Shown: positions 39,001-52,656, numbered from the stretch's first letter. The stretch: 64,000 nucleotides of DNA from Charina bottae (GCA_023362775.1 JALMGJ010000026.1:248001-312000), one strand, 5' to 3'. Numbers and translations: made by a program. The notes: generated by a model not told the origin, from the sequence alone.

Positions 39001-39712
39001 TGTCAAAACTGTATAGTCACAGCCAGTGTCAAAACTGTATAGTCACAGCCAGTGTCAAAACGGTATATGTCACAGTCAGTGTCAAAACTGTATAGTCACA
39101 GCCAGTGTCAAAACAGTATATTTCACAGCCAGTGTCAAAACTGTATAGTCATAGCCAGGGTCAAAACTGTATATGTCACAGCCAGTGTCAAAACTGTATA
39201 TGTCACAGTGAGTGTCACAACTGTATAGTCACAGCCAGTGTCAAAACTGTATAGTCACAGCCAGTGTCAAAACTGTATAGTCACAGCCAGTGTCAAAACT
39301 GTATATGTCAAAGCCAGTGTCAAAACTGTATAGTCACAGCCAGTGTCAAAACTGTATATGTCACAGTCAGTGTCAAAACTGTATATGTCACAGTCAGTGT
39401 CAAAACTGTATAGTCACAGCCAGTGTCAAAACTGTATATGTCACAGTCAGGGTCAAAACTGTATAGTCACAGCCAGTGTCAAAACTGTATAGTCACAGCC
39501 AGTGTCAAAACGGTATATGTCACAGTCAGTGTCAAAACTGTATAGTCACAGCCAGTGTCAAAACTGTATATGTCACAGCCAGTGTCAAAACTGTATATGT
39601 CACAGTCAGTGTCAAAACTGTATATGTCACAGCCAGTGTCAAAACTGTATAGTCACAGCCAGTGTCAAAACTGTATAGTCACAGCCAGTGTCAAAACTGT
39701 ATATGTCACAGT
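36023..39712. repeat. 3,651-bp higher-order unit, copy 3
   Basis: Part of the 6,602-bp offset copy. Private changes include CCACTGTC near 36,544, CAGACAGTG near 38,262 and TATTTCAC near 38,884. Confidence 0.9.
38682..38724 (+). repeat. 43-bp insertion unit, copy 15
   Basis: Haplotype F2, 6,602 bp after copy 12 and 3,651 bp after copy 14. A private TATTTCAC change near 38,884 lies downstream. Confidence 0.96.
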
Positions 39713-41345
39713 CAGTGTCAAAACTGTATATGTCACAGTCAGTGTCAAAACTGTATAGTCACAGCCAGTGTCAAAACTGTATATGTCACAGTCAGGGTCA
39801 AAACTGTATAGTCACAGCCAGTGTCAAAACTGTATAGTCACAGCCAGTGTCAAAACGGTATATGTCACAGTCAGTGTCAAAACTGTATAGTCACAGCCAG
39901 TGTCAAAACTGTATATGTCACAGCCAGTGTCAAAACTGTATATGTCACAGTCAGTGTAAAAACTGTATATGTCACAGTCAGTGTCAAAACTGTATTGTCA
40001 CAGCCAGTGTCAAAACTGTATATGTCACAGTCAGTGTCAAAACTGTATATCTCACAGTCAGTGTCAAAACTGTATAGTCACAGCAAGTGTCAAAACTGTA
40101 TATGTCACAGCCAGTGTCAAAACTGTATAGTAACAGCCAGTGTCAAAACTGTATATGTCACAGTCAGTGTCAAAACTGTATAGTAACAGCCAATGTCAAA
40201 ACTGTAAATGTCACAGCCAGTGTCAAAACTGTATAGTCACAGCCAGTGTCAAAACTGTATATGTCACAGTCAGTGTCAAAACTGTATAGTCACAGCCAGT
40301 GTCAAAACTGTATATGTCACAGCCAGTGTCAAAACTGTATATGTCACAGCCAGTGTCAAAACTGTATAGTCACAGCCAGTGTCAAAACTGTATATGTCAC
40401 AGTCAGTGTCAAAACTGTATAAGTCACAGTCAGTGTCAAAACTGTATAGTCACAGCCAGTGTCTATATACAGATACAGTCAAAACTGTATATGTCACAGT
40501 TAGTGTCAAAAGTGTATAGTCACAGCCAGTGTCAAAACTGTATAGTCACAGCCAGTGTCAAAACTGTATATGTCACAGTCAGTGTCAAAACTGTATAGTC
40601 ACAGCCAGTGTCAAAACTTTATAGTCACAGCTAGGGTCAAAACTGTATATGTCACAGTCAGTGTCATAACTGTATAGTCACAGCCAGTGTCAAAACTGTA
40701 TAGTCACAGCCAGTGTCAAAACTGTATATGTCACAGCCAGTGTCAAAACTGTATATGTCACAGTCAGTGTCAAAACTGTATAGTCACAGCCAGTGTCAAA
40801 ACTGTATAGTCACAGCCAGTGTCAAAACGGTATATGTCACAGTCAGTGTCAAAACTGTATAGTCACAGCCAGTGTCAAAACAGTATATTTCACAGCCAGT
40901 GTCAAAACTGTATAGTCATAGCCAGGGTCAAAACTGTATATGTCACAGCCAGTGTCAAAACTGTATATGTCACAGTGAGTGTCACAACTGTATAGTCACA
41001 GCCAGTGTCAAAACTGTATAGTCACAGCCAGTGTCAAAACTGTATAGTCACAGCCAGTGTCAAAACTGTATATGTCAAAGCCAGTGTCAAAACTGTATAG
41101 TCACAGCCAGTGTCAAAACTGTATATGTCACAGTCAGTGTCAAAACTGTATATGTCACAGTCAGTGTCAAAACTGTATAGTCACAGCCAGTGTCAAAACT
41201 GTATATGTCACAGTCAGGGTCAAAACTGTATAGTCACAGCCAGTGTCAAAACTGTATAGTCACAGCCAGTGTCAAAACGGTATATGTCACAGTCAGTGTC
41301 AAAACTGTATAGTCACAGCCAGTGTCAAAACTGTATATGTCACAG
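39582..41345. repeat. 1,767-bp tandem copy of 37815-39578
   Basis: Ends meet almost exactly, giving a clean tandem duplication that carries insertion units 15 and 16. The TATTTCAC change near 38,884 is not in this copy. Confidence 0.87.
40449..40491 (+). repeat. 43-bp insertion unit, copy 16
   Basis: Haplotype F2, 1,767 bp after copy 15 in a tandem pair. Confidence 0.96.
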
Positions 41346-42773
41346 TCAGTGTCAAAACTGTATAGTCACAGCCAGTGTCAAAACTGTATAGTCACAGCCA
41401 GTGTCAAAACGGTATATGTCACAGTCAGTGTCAAAACTGTATAGTCACAGCCAGTGTCAAAACAGTATATTTCACAGCCAGTGTCAAAACTGTATAGTCA
41501 TAGCCAGGGTCAAAACTGTATATGTCACAGCCAGTGTCAAAACTGTATAGTCACAGCCAGTGTCAAAACTGTATATGTCACAGTCAGTGTCAAAACTGTA
41601 TAGTAACAGCCAATGTCAAAACTGTATATGTCACAGCCAGTGTCAAAACTGTATAGTCACAGCCAGTGTCAAAACTGTATATGTCACAGTCAGTGTCAAA
41701 ACTGTATATGTCACAGCCAGTGTCAAAACTGTATAGTCACAGCCAGTGTCAAAACTGTATATGTCACAGCCAGTGTCAAAACTGTATAGTCACAGCCAGT
41801 GTCAAAACTGTATATGTCACAGTCAGTGTCAAAACTGTATATGTCACAGTCAGTGTCAAAACTGTATAGTCACAGCCAGTGTCAAAACTGTATATGTCAC
41901 AGTCAGTGTCAAAACTGTATAGTCACAGCCAGTGTCAAAACTGTATAGTCACAGCCAGTGTCAAAACGGTATATGTCACAGTCAGTGTCAAAACTGTATA
42001 GTCACAGCCAGTGTCAAAACTGTATATGTCACAGCCAGTGTCAAAACTGTATATGTCACAGCCAGTGTCAAAACGGTATATGTCACAGTCAGTGTCAAAA
42101 CTGTATAGTCACAGCCAGTGTCAAAACTGTATATGTCACAGCCAGTGTCAAAACTGTATATGTCACAGCCAGTGTAAAAACTGTATATGTCACAGTCAGT
42201 GTCAAAACTGTATATGTCACAGTCAGTGTCAAAACTGTATAGTCACAGCCAGTGTCAAAACTGTATATGTCACAGTCAGTGTCAAAACTGTATAGTCACA
42301 GCCAGTGTCAAAACTGTATATGTCACAGTCAGTGTCAAAACTGTATATGTCACAGTCAGTGTCAAAACTGTATAGTAACAGCCAATGTCAAAACTGTATA
42401 TGTCACAGCCAGTGTCAAAACTGTATAGTCACAGCCAGTGTCAAAACTGTATATGTCACAGTCAGTGTCAAAACTGTATATGTCACAGCCAGTGTCAAAA
42501 CTGTATAGTCACAGCCAGTGTCAAAACTGTATATGTCACATTCAGTGTCAAAACTGTATATGTCACAGTCAGTGTCAAAACTGTATAGTCACAGCCAGTG
42601 TCAAAACTGTATATGTCACAGTCAGTGTCAAAACTGTATAGTCACAGCCAGTGTCAAAACTGTATATGTCACAGCCAGTGTCAAAACTGTATAGTCACAG
42701 CCAGTGTCAAAACTGTATATGTCACAGTCAGTGTCAGAACTGTATAAGTCACAGTCAGTGTCAAAACTGTATA

Positions 42774-42816
42774 GTCACAGCCAGTGTCTATATACAGATA
42801 CAGTCAAAACTGTATA
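42774..42816 (+). repeat. 43-bp insertion unit, copy 17
   Basis: Haplotype F1. The preceding ATAAGTC unit follows GTCAGAACTG, a variant restricted to copies 17-21, 23 and 28. Confidence 0.96.
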
Positions 42817-44143
42817 TGTCACAGTTAGTGTCAAAAGTGTATAGTCACAGCCAGTGTCAAAACTGTATAGTCACAGCCAGTGTCAAAACTGTATATGTCA
42901 CAGTCAGTGTCAAAACTGTATAGTCACAGCCAGTGTCAAAACTGTATAGTCACAGCTAGGGTCAAAACTGTATATGTCAAAGCCAGTGTCAAAACTGTAT
43001 ATGTCACAGTCAGTGTCATAACTGTATAGTCACAGCCAGTGCCAAAACTGTATAGTCACAGCCAGTGTCAAAACTGTATATGTCACAGTCAGTGTCAAAA
43101 CTGTATATGTCACAGTCAGTGTCAAAACTGTATAGTCACAGCCAGTGTCAAAACAGTATATGTCACAGTCAGTTTCAAAACTGTATAGTCACAGCCAGTG
43201 TCAAAACTGTAAAGACACAGCCAGTGTGAAAACGGTATATGTCACAGTCAGTGTCAAAACTGTATAGTCACAGCCAGTGTCAAAACTGTATAGTCACAGC
43301 CAGTGTCAAAACTGTATATGTCACAGTCAGTGTCAAAACTGTATAGTAACAGCCAATGTCAAAACTGTATATGTCACAGCCAGTGTCAAAACTGTATAGT
43401 CACAGCCAGTGTCAAATCTGTATATGTCACAGTCAGTGTCAAAACTGTATATGTCACAGCCAGTGTCAAAACTGTATAGTCACAGCCAGTGTAAAAACTG
43501 TATATGTCACAGTCAGTGTCAAAACTGTATATGTCACAGTCAGTGTCAAAACTGTATAGTCACAGCCAGTGTCAAAACTGTATATGTCACAGTCAGTGTC
43601 AAAACTGTATAGTCACAGCCAGTGTCAAAACTGTATATGTCACAGTCAGTGTCAAAACTGTATATGTCACAGTCAGTGTCAAAACTGTATAGTAACAGCC
43701 AATGTCAAAACTGTATATGTCACAGCCAGTGTCAAAACTGTATAGTCACAGCCAGTGTCAAAACTGTATATGTCACAGTCAGTGTCAAAACTGTATATGT
43801 CACAGCCAGTGTCAAAACTGTATAGTCACAGCCAGTGTCAAAACTGTATATGTCACATTCAGTGTCAAAACTGTATATGTCACAGTCAGTGTCAAAACTG
43901 TATAGTCACAGCCAGTGTCAAAACTGTATATGTCACAGTCAGTGTCAAAACTGTATAGTCACAGCCAGTGTCAAAACTGTATATGTCACAGCCAGTGTCA
44001 AAACTGTATAGTCACAGCCAGTGTCAAAACTGTATATGTCACAGTCAGTGTCAGAACTGTATAAGTCACAGCCAGTGTCAAAACTGTATAGTCACAGCCA
44101 GTGTCAAAACTGTATAAGTCACAGTCAGTGTCAAAACTGTATA

Positions 44144-44186
44144 GTCACAGCCAGTGTCTATATACAGATACAGTCAAAACTGTATA
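44144..44186 (+). repeat. 43-bp insertion unit, copy 18 (junction)
   Basis: The only copy whose normal downstream cassette is lost. After the CAGTTAG unit and one short unit the sequence jumps to a GTGAGTGTCACAAC unit, with no CTAGGG unit. This marks a recombination junction near 44,240. Upstream there are two ATAAGTC units. Confidence 0.95.
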
Positions 44187-44249
44187 TGTCACAGTTAGTG
44201 TCAAAAGTGTATAGTCACAGCCAGTGTCAAAACTGTATATGTCACAGTG

Positions 44250-46411
44250 AGTGTCACAACTGTATAGTCACAGCCAGTGTCAAAACTGTATAGTCACAGC
44301 CAGTGTCAAAACTGTATATGTCAAAGCCAGTGTCAAAACTGTATAGTCACAGCCAGTGTCAAAACTGTATATGTCACAGTCAGTGTCAAAACTGTATATG
44401 TCACAGTCAGTGTCAAAACTGTATAGTCACAGCCAGTGTCAAAACTGTATATGTCACAGTCAGGGTCAAAACTGTATAGTCACAGCCAGTGTCAAAACTG
44501 TATAGTCACAGCCAGTGTCAAAACGGTATATGTCACAGTCAGTGTCAAAACTGTATAGTCACAGCCAGTGTCAAAACTGTATATGTCACAGTCAGTGTCA
44601 AAACTGTATAGTCACAGCCAGTGTCAAAACTGTATAGTCACAGCCAGTGTCAAAACGGTATATGTCACAGTCAGTGTCAAAACTGTATAGTCACAGCCAG
44701 TGTCAAAACAGTATATTTCACAGCCAGTGTCAAAACTGTATAGTCATAGCCAGGGTCAAAACTGTATATGTCACAGCCAGTGTCAAAACTGTATAGTCAC
44801 AGCCAGTGTCAAAACTGTATATGTCACAGTCAGTGTCAAAACTGTATAGTAACAGCCAATGTCAAAACTGTATATGTCACAGCCAGTGTCAAAACTGTAT
44901 AGTCACAGCCAGTGTCAAAACTGTATATGTCACAGTCAGTGTCAAAACTGTATATGTCACAGCCAGTGTCAAAACTGTATAGTCACAGCCAGTGTCAAAA
45001 CTGTATATGTCACAGCCAGTGTCAAAACTGTATAGTCACAGCCAGTGTCAAAACTGTATATGTCACAGTCAGTGTCAAAACTGTATATGTCACAGTCAGT
45101 GTCAAAACTGTATAGTCACAGCCAGTGTCAAAACTGTATATGTCACAGTCAGTGTCAAAACTGTATAGTCACAGCCAGTGTCAAAACTGTATAGTCACAG
45201 CCAGTGTCAAAACGGTATATGTCACAGTCAGTGTCAAAACTGTATAGTCACAGCCAGTGTCAAAACTGTATATGTCACAGCCAGTGTCAAAACTGTATAT
45301 GTCACAGCCAGTGTCAAAACGGTATATGTCACAGTCAGTGTCAAAACTGTATAGTCACAGCCAGTGTCAAAACTGTATATGTCACAGCCAGTGTCAAAAC
45401 TGTATATGTCACAGCCAGTGTAAAAACTGTATATGTCACAGTCAGTGTCAAAACTGTATATGTCACAGTCAGTGTCAAAACTGTATAGTCACAGCCAGTG
45501 TCAAAACTGTATATGTCACAGTCAGTGTCAAAACTGTATAGTCACAGCCAGTGTCAAAACTGTATATGTCACAGTCAGTGTCAAAACTGTATATGTCACA
45601 GTCAGTGTCAAAACTGTATAGTAACAGCCAATGTCAAAACTGTATATGTCACAGCCAGTGTCAAAACTGTATAGTCACAGCCAGTGTCAAAACTGTATAT
45701 GTCACAGTCAGTGTCAAAACTGTATATGTCACAGCCAGTGTCAAAACTGTATAGTCACAGCCAGTGTCAAAACTGTATATGTCACATTCAGTGTCAAAAC
45801 TGTATATGTCACAGTCAGTGTCAAAACTGTATAGTCACAGCCAGTGTCAAAACTGTATATGTCACAGTCAGTGTCAAAACTGTATAGTCACAGCCAGTGT
45901 CAAAACTGTATATGTCACAGCCAGTGTCAAAACTGTATAGTCACAGCCAGTGTCAAAACTGTATATGTCACAGTCAGTGTCAGAACTGTATAAGTCACAG
46001 TCAGTGTCAAAACTGTATAGTCACAGCCAGTGTCTATATACAGATACAGTCAAAACTGTATATGTCACAGTTAGTGTCAAAAGTGTATAGTCACAGCCAG
46101 TGTCAAAACTGTATAGTCACAGCCAGTGTCAAAACTGTATATGTCACAGTCAGTGTCAAAACTGTATAGTCACAGCCAGTGTCAAAACTGTATAGTCACA
46201 GCTAGGGTCAAAACTGTATATGTCAAAGCCAGTGTCAAAACTGTATATGTCACAGTCAGTGTCATAACTGTATAGTCACAGCCAGTGCCAAAACTGTATA
46301 GTCACAGCCAGTGTCAAAACTGTATATGTCACAGTCAGTGTCAAAACTGTATATGTCACAGTCAGTGTCAAAACTGTATAGTCACAGCCAGTGTCAAAAC
46401 AGTATATGTCA
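44250..46411. repeat. Partial third copy of 41000-43165 (offset 3,246 bp)
   Basis: Shares TATATTTCAC, TAGTCATAGCCAGGG, AAAACGG and the GTCAGAACTG cassette, and stops near 46,412 where AGCCAG replaces AGTCAG. It lacks the GTAAAGACAC part. Confidence 0.86.
46020..46062 (+). repeat. 43-bp insertion unit, copy 19
   Basis: Haplotype F1 with the GTCAGAACTG neighbour; 3,246 bp after copy 17. Confidence 0.96.
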
Positions 46412-47948
46412 CAGCCAGTGTCAAAACTGTATAGTCACAGCCAGTGTCAAAACGGTATATGTCACAGTCAGTGTCAAAACTGTATAGTCACAGCCAGTGT
46501 CAAAACTGTATATGTCACAGTCAGTGTCAAAACTGTATAGTCACAGCCAGTGTCAAAACTGTATAGTCACAGCCAGTGTCAAAACGGTATATGTCACAGT
46601 CAGTGTCAAAACTGTATAGTCACAGCCAGTGTCAAAACAGTATATTTCACAGCCAGTGTCAAAACTGTATAGTCATAGCCAGGGTCAAAACTGTATATGT
46701 CACAGCCAGTGTCAAAACTGTATAGTCACAGCCAGTGTCAAAACTGTATATGTCACAGTCAGTGTCAAAACTGTATAGTAACAGCCAATGTCAAAACTGT
46801 ATATGTCACAGCCAGTGTCAAAACTGTATAGTCACAGCCAGTGTCAAAACTGTATATGTCACAGTCAGTGTCAAAACTGTATATGTCACAGCCAGTGTCA
46901 AAACTGTATAGTCACAGCCAGTGTCAAAACTGTATATGTCACAGCCAGTGTCAAAACTGTATAGTCACAGCCAGTGTCAAAACTGTATATGTCACAGTCA
47001 GTGTCAAAACTGTATATGTCACAGTCAGTGTCAAAACTGTATAGTCACAGCCAGTGTCAAAACTGTATATGTCACAGTCAGTGTCAAAACTGTATAGTCA
47101 CAGCCAGTGTCAAAACTGTATAGTCACAGCCAGTGTCAAAACGGTATATGTCACAGTCAGTGTCAAAACTGTATAGTCACAGCCAGTGTCAAAACTGTAT
47201 ATGTCACAGCCAGTGTCAAAACTGTATATGTCACAGCCAGTGTCAAAACGGTATATGTCACAGTCAGTGTCAAAACTGTATAGTCACAGCCAGTGTCAAA
47301 ACTGTATATGTCACAGCCAGTGTCAAAACTGTATATGTCACAGCCAGTGTAAAAACTGTATATGTCACAGTCAGTGTCAAAACTGTATATGTCACAGTCA
47401 GTGTCAAAACTGTATAGTCACAGCCAGTGTCAAAACTGTATATGTCACAGTCAGTGTCAAAACTGTATAGTCACAGCCAGTGTCAAAACTGTATATGTCA
47501 CAGTCAGTGTCAAAACTGTATATGTCACAGTCAGTGTCAAAACTGTATAGTAACAGCCAATGTCAAAACTGTATATGTCACAGCCAGTGTCAAAACTGTA
47601 TAGTCACAGCCAGTGTCAAAACTGTATATGTCACAGTCAGTGTCAAAACTGTATATGTCACAGCCAGTGTCAAAACTGTATAGTCACAGCCAGTGTCAAA
47701 ACTGTATATGTCACATTCAGTGTCAAAACTGTATATGTCACAGTCAGTGTCAAAACTGTATAGTCACAGCCAGTGTCAAAAATGTATATGTCACAGTCAG
47801 TGTCAAAACTGTATAGTCACAGCCAGTGTCAAAACTGTATATGTCACAGCCAGTGTCAAAACTGTATAGTCACAGCCAGTGTCAAAACTGTATATGTCAC
47901 AGTCAGTGTCAGAACTGTATAAGTCACAGTCAGTGTCAAAACTGTATA

Positions 47949-47991
47949 GTCACAGCCAGTGTCTATATACAGATACAGTCAAAACTGTATA
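47949..47991 (+). repeat. 43-bp insertion unit, copy 20
   Basis: Haplotype F1; 5,175 bp after copy 17 and 1,929 bp after copy 19. Confidence 0.96.
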
Positions 47992-49318
47992 TGTCACAGT
48001 TAGTGTCAAAAGTGTATAGTCACAGCCAGTGTCAAAACTGTATAGTCACAGCCAGTGTCAAAACTGTATATGTCACAGTCAGTGTCAAAACTGTATAGTC
48101 ACAGCCAGTGTCAAAACTGTATAGTCACAGCTAGGGTCAAAACTGTATATGTCAAAGCCAGTGTCAAAACTGTATATGTCACAGTCAGTGTCATAACTGT
48201 ATAGTCACAGCCAGTGCCAAAACTGTATAGTCACAGCCAGTGTCAAAACTGTATATGTCACAGTCAGTGTCAAAACTGTATATGTCACAGTCAGTGTCAA
48301 AACTGTATAGTCACAGCCAGTGTCAAAACAGTATATGTCACAGTCAGTTTCAAAACTGTATAGTCACAGCCAGTGTCAAAACTGTAAAGACACAGCCAGT
48401 GTGAAAACGGTATATGTCACAGTCAGTGTCAAAACTGTATAGTCACAGCCAGTGTCAAAACTGTATAGTCACAGCCAGTGTCAAAACTGTATATGTCACA
48501 GTCAGTGTCAAAACTGTATAGTAACAGCCAATGTCAAAACTGTATATGTCACAGCCAGTGTCAAAACTGTATAGTCACAGCCAGTGTCAAAACTGTATAT
48601 GTCACAGTCAGTGTCAAAACTGTATATGTCACAGCCAGTGTCAAAACTGTATAGTCACAGCCAGTGTAAAAACTGTATATGTCACAGTCAGTGTCAAAAC
48701 TGTATATGTCACAGTCAGTGTCAAAACTGTATAGTCACAGCCAGTGTCAAAACTGTATATGTCACAGTCAGTGTCAAAACTGTATAGTCACAGCCAGTGT
48801 CAAAACTGTATATGTCACAGTCAGTGTCAAAACTGTATATGTCACAGTCAGTGTCAAAACTGTATAGTAACAGCCAATGTCAAAACTGTATATGTCACAG
48901 CCAGTGTCAAAACTGTATAGTCACAGCCAGTGTCAAAACTGTATATGTCACAGTCAGTGTCAAAACTGTATATGTCACAGCCAGTGTCAAAACTGTATAG
49001 TCACAGCCAGTGTCAAAACTGTATATGTCACATTCAGTGTCAAAACTGTATATGTCACAGTCAGTGTCAAAACTGTATAGTCACAGCCAGTGTCAAAACT
49101 GTATATGTCACAGTCAGTGTCAAAACTGTATAGTCACAGCCAGTGTCAAAACTGTATATGTCACAGCCAGTGTCAAAACTGTATAGTCACAGCCAGTGTC
49201 AAAACTGTATATGTCACAGTCAGTGTCAGAACTGTATAAGTCACAGCCAGTGTCAAAACTGTATAGTCACAGCCAGTGTCAAAACTGTATAAGTCACAGT
49301 CAGTGTCAAAACTGTATA

Positions 49319-49361
49319 GTCACAGCCAGTGTCTATATACAGATACAGTCAAAACTGTATA
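49319..49361 (+). repeat. 43-bp insertion unit, copy 21
   Basis: Haplotype F2; 5,175 bp after copy 18 and sharing its double ATAAGTC upstream context, but with an intact downstream cassette. Confidence 0.96.
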
Positions 49362-50713
49362 TGTCACAGTTAGTGTCAAAAGTGTATAGTCACAGCCAGT
49401 GTCAAAACTGTATAGTCACAGCCAGTGTCAAAACTGTATATGTCACAGTCAGTGTCAAAACTGTATAGTCACAGCCAGTGTCAAAACTTTATAGTCACAG
49501 CTAGGGTCAAAACTGTATATGTCACAGTCAGTGTCATAACTGTATAGTCACAGCCAGTGTCAAAACTGTATAGTCACAGCCAGTGTCAAAACTGTATATG
49601 TCACAGCCAGTGTCAAAACTGTATATGTCACAGTCAGTGACAAAACTGTATAGTCACAGCCAGTGTCAAAACTGTATAGTCACAGCCAGTGTCAAAACGG
49701 TATATGTCACAGTCAGTGTCAAAACTGTATAGTCACAGCCAGTGTCAAAACAGTATATTTCACAGCCAGTGTCAAAACTGTATAGTCATAGCCAGGGTCA
49801 AAACTGTATATGTCACAGCCAGTGTCAAAACTGTATATGTCACAGTGAGTGTCACAACTGTATAGTCACAGCCAGTGTCAAAACTGTATAGTCACAGCCA
49901 GTGTCAAAACTGTATAGTCACAGCCAGTGTCAAAACTGTATATGTCAAAGCCAGTGTCAAAACTGTATAGTCACAGCCAGTGTCAAAACTGTATATGTCA
50001 CAGTCAGTGTCAAAACTGTATATGTCACAGTCAGTGTCAAAACTGTATAGTCACAGCCAGTGTCAAAACTGTATATGTCACAGTCAGGGTCAAAACTGTA
50101 TAGTCACAGCCAGTGTCAAAACTGTATAGTCACAGCCAGTGTCAAAACGGTATATGTCACAGTCAGTGTCAAAACTGTATAGTCACAGCCAGTGTCAAAA
50201 CTGTATATGTCACAGCCAGTGTCAAAACTGTATATGTCACAGTCAGTGTAAAAACTGTATATGTCACAGTCAGTGTCAAAACTGTATTGTCACAGCCAGT
50301 GTCAAAACTGTATATGTCACAGTCAGTGTCAAAACTGTATATCTCACAGTCAGTGTCAAAACTGTATAGTCACAGCCAGTGTCAAAACTGTATATGTCAC
50401 AGCCAGTGTCAAAACTGTATAGTCACAGCCAGTGTCAAAACTGTATATGTCACAGTCAGTGTCAAAACTGTAGAGTCACAGCCAGTGTCAAAACTGTATA
50501 TGTCACAGTCAGTGTCAAAACTGTATAGTAACAGCCAATGTCAAAACTGTATAGTCACAGCCAGTGTCAAAACTGTATATGTCACAGCCAGTGTCAAAAC
50601 TGTATATGTCACAGCCAGTGTCAAAACTGTATAGTCACAGCCAGTGTCAAAACTGTATATGTCACAGTCAGTGTCAAAACTGTATAAGTCACAGTCAGTG
50701 TCAAAACTGTATA

Positions 50714-50756
50714 GTCACAGCCAGTGTCTATATACAGATACAGTCAAAACTGTATA
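50714..50756 (+). repeat. 43-bp insertion unit, copy 22
   Basis: Haplotype F1, 1,395 bp after copy 21. The same 1,395-bp spacing recurs between copies 24-25 and 26-27. Confidence 0.96.
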
Positions 50757-51307
50757 TGTCACAGTTAGTGTCAAAAGTGTATAGTCACAGCCAGTGTCAA
50801 AACTGTATAGTCACAGCCAGTGTCAAAACTGTATATGTCACAGTCAGTGTCAAAACTGTATAGTCACAGCCAGTGTCAAAACTGTATAGTCACAGCTAGG
50901 GTCAAAACTGTATATGTCAAAGCCAGTGTCAAAACTGTATATGTCACAGTCAGTGTCATAACTGTATAGTCACAGCCAGTGTCAAAACTGTATAGTCACA
51001 GCCAGTGTCAAAACTGTATATGTCACAGCCAGTGTCAAAACTGTATATGTCACAGTCAGTGTCAAAACTGTATAGTCACAGCCAGTGTCAAAACTGTATA
51101 GTCACAGCCAGTGTCAAAACGGTATATGTCACAGTCAGTGTCAAAACTGTATAGTCACAGCCAGTGTCAAAACGGTATATTTCACAGCCAGTGTCAAAAC
51201 TGTATAGTCATAGCCAGGGTCAAAACTGTATATGTCACACCCAGTGTCAAAACTGTATATGTCACAGTGAGTGTCACAACTGTATAGTCACAGCCAGTGT
51301 CAAAACT

Positions 51308-52364
51308 GTATATGTCACAGCCAGTGTCAAAACTGTATAGTCACAGCCAGTGTCAAAACTGTATATGTCACAGTCAGTGTCAGAACTGTATAAGTCACAG
51401 TCAGTGTCAAAACTGTATAGTCACAGCCAGTGTCTATATACAGATACAGTCAAAACTGTATATGTCACAGTTAGTGTCAAAAGTGTATAGTCACAGCCAG
51501 TGTCAAAACTGTATAGTCACAGCCAGTGTCAAAACTGTATATGTCACAGTCAGTGTCAAAACTGTATAGTCACAGCCAGTGTCAAAACTGTATAGTCACA
51601 GCTAGGGTCAAAACTGTATATGTCAAAGCCAGTGTCAAAACTGTATATGTCACAGTCAGTGTCATAACTGTATAGTCACAGCCAGTGCCAAAACTGTATA
51701 GTCACAGCCAGTGTCAAAACTGTATATGTCACAGTCAGTGTCAAAACTGTATATGTCACAGTCAGTGTCAAAACTGTATAGTCACAGCCAGTGTCAAAAC
51801 AGTATATGTCACAGTCAGTTTCAAAACTGTATAGTCACAGCCAGTGTCAAAACTGTAAAGACACAGCCAGTGTGAAAACGGTATATGTCACAGTCAGTGT
51901 CAAAACTGTATAGTCACAGCCAGTGTCAAAACTGTATAGTCACAGCCAGTGTCAAAACTGTATATGTCACAGTCAGTGTCAAAACTGTATAGTAACAGCC
52001 AATGTCAAAACTGTATATGTCACAGCCAGTGTCAAAACTGTATAGTCACAGCCAGTGTCAAAACTGTATATGTCACAGTCAGTGTCAAAACTGTATATGT
52101 CACAGCCAGTGTCAAAACTGTATAGTCACAGCCAGTGTAAAAACTGTATATGTCACAGTCAGTGTCAAAACTGTATATGTCACAGTCAGTGTCAAAACTG
52201 TATAGTCACAGCCAGTGTCAAAACTGTATATGTCACAGTCAGTGTCAAAACTGTATAGTCACAGCCAGTGTCAAAACTGTATATGTCACAGTCAGTGTCA
52301 AAACTGTATATGTCACAGTCAGTGTCAAAACTGTATAGTAACAGCCAATGTCAAAACTGTATAT
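51308..52364. repeat. Satellite with insertion unit 23 and GTAAAGACAC unit
   Basis: An F1 cassette followed by the GTAAAGACAC unit at 51855 and trimers. It matches material near 46,000-46,390 and 48,200-48,880 but not its immediate neighbours. Confidence 0.8.
51420..51462 (+). repeat. 43-bp insertion unit, copy 23
   Basis: Haplotype F1 with the GTCAGAACTG neighbour. At 706 bp from copy 22 this is the closest pair in the window. Confidence 0.96.
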
Positions 52365-52656
52365 GTCACAGCCAGTGTCAAAACTGTATAGTCACAGCCA
52401 GTGTCAAAACTGTATATGTCACAGTCAGTGTCAAAACTGTATATGTCACAGCCAGTGTCAAAACTGTATAGTCACAGCCAGTGTCAAAACTGTATATGTC
52501 ACATTCAGTGTCAAAACTGTATATGTCACAGTCAGTGTCAAAACTGTATAGTCACAGCCAGTGTCAAAACTGTATATGTCACAGTCAGTGTCAAAACTGT
52601 ATAGTCACAGCCAGTGTCAAAACTGTATATGTCACAGCCAGTGTCAAAACTGTATA

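Larger units (their letters stand above)
34378..40287. repeat. 5.9-kb block duplicated at 6,602 bp, right copy
   Basis: The left junction near 34,375 replaces CAGTCAGGGTC by CAGCCAGTGTC; the right junction near 40,287 replaces TATATGTC by TATAGTC. Contains insertion units 14 and 15. Confidence 0.88.
41233..44239. repeat. 3.0-kb block duplicated at 5,175 bp, left copy
   Basis: Matches 46408-49414. It includes GTAAAGACAC (43209/48384), GTCAGAACTG and insertion units 17-18/20-21. A difference near 43,415 (CAAATCTG) is visible. Confidence 0.88.
46408..49414. repeat. 3.0-kb block duplicated at 5,175 bp, right copy
   Basis: Abuts the partial third copy. It carries a private GTCAAAAATG near 47,780 and continues into an intact F2 cassette, unlike its partner. 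Confidence 0.88.
49310..51307. repeat. 2.0-kb block duplicated at 3,338 bp
   Basis: Matches 52648-54645 from insertion unit 21 through unit 22. A private GTGACAAAAC change lies near 49,638. The right end is where this copy has CTGTATATG and the other has CTGGTAG. Confidence 0.87.

Noticed and set aside
50113..50634. 173-codon frame, repeated at 53451 and 55789
   Set aside because: Identity among the three follows from the 3,338- and 2,338-bp DNA duplications, and the length from TATTGTC and TAGAGTC stop losses. No sign of protein-level selection.
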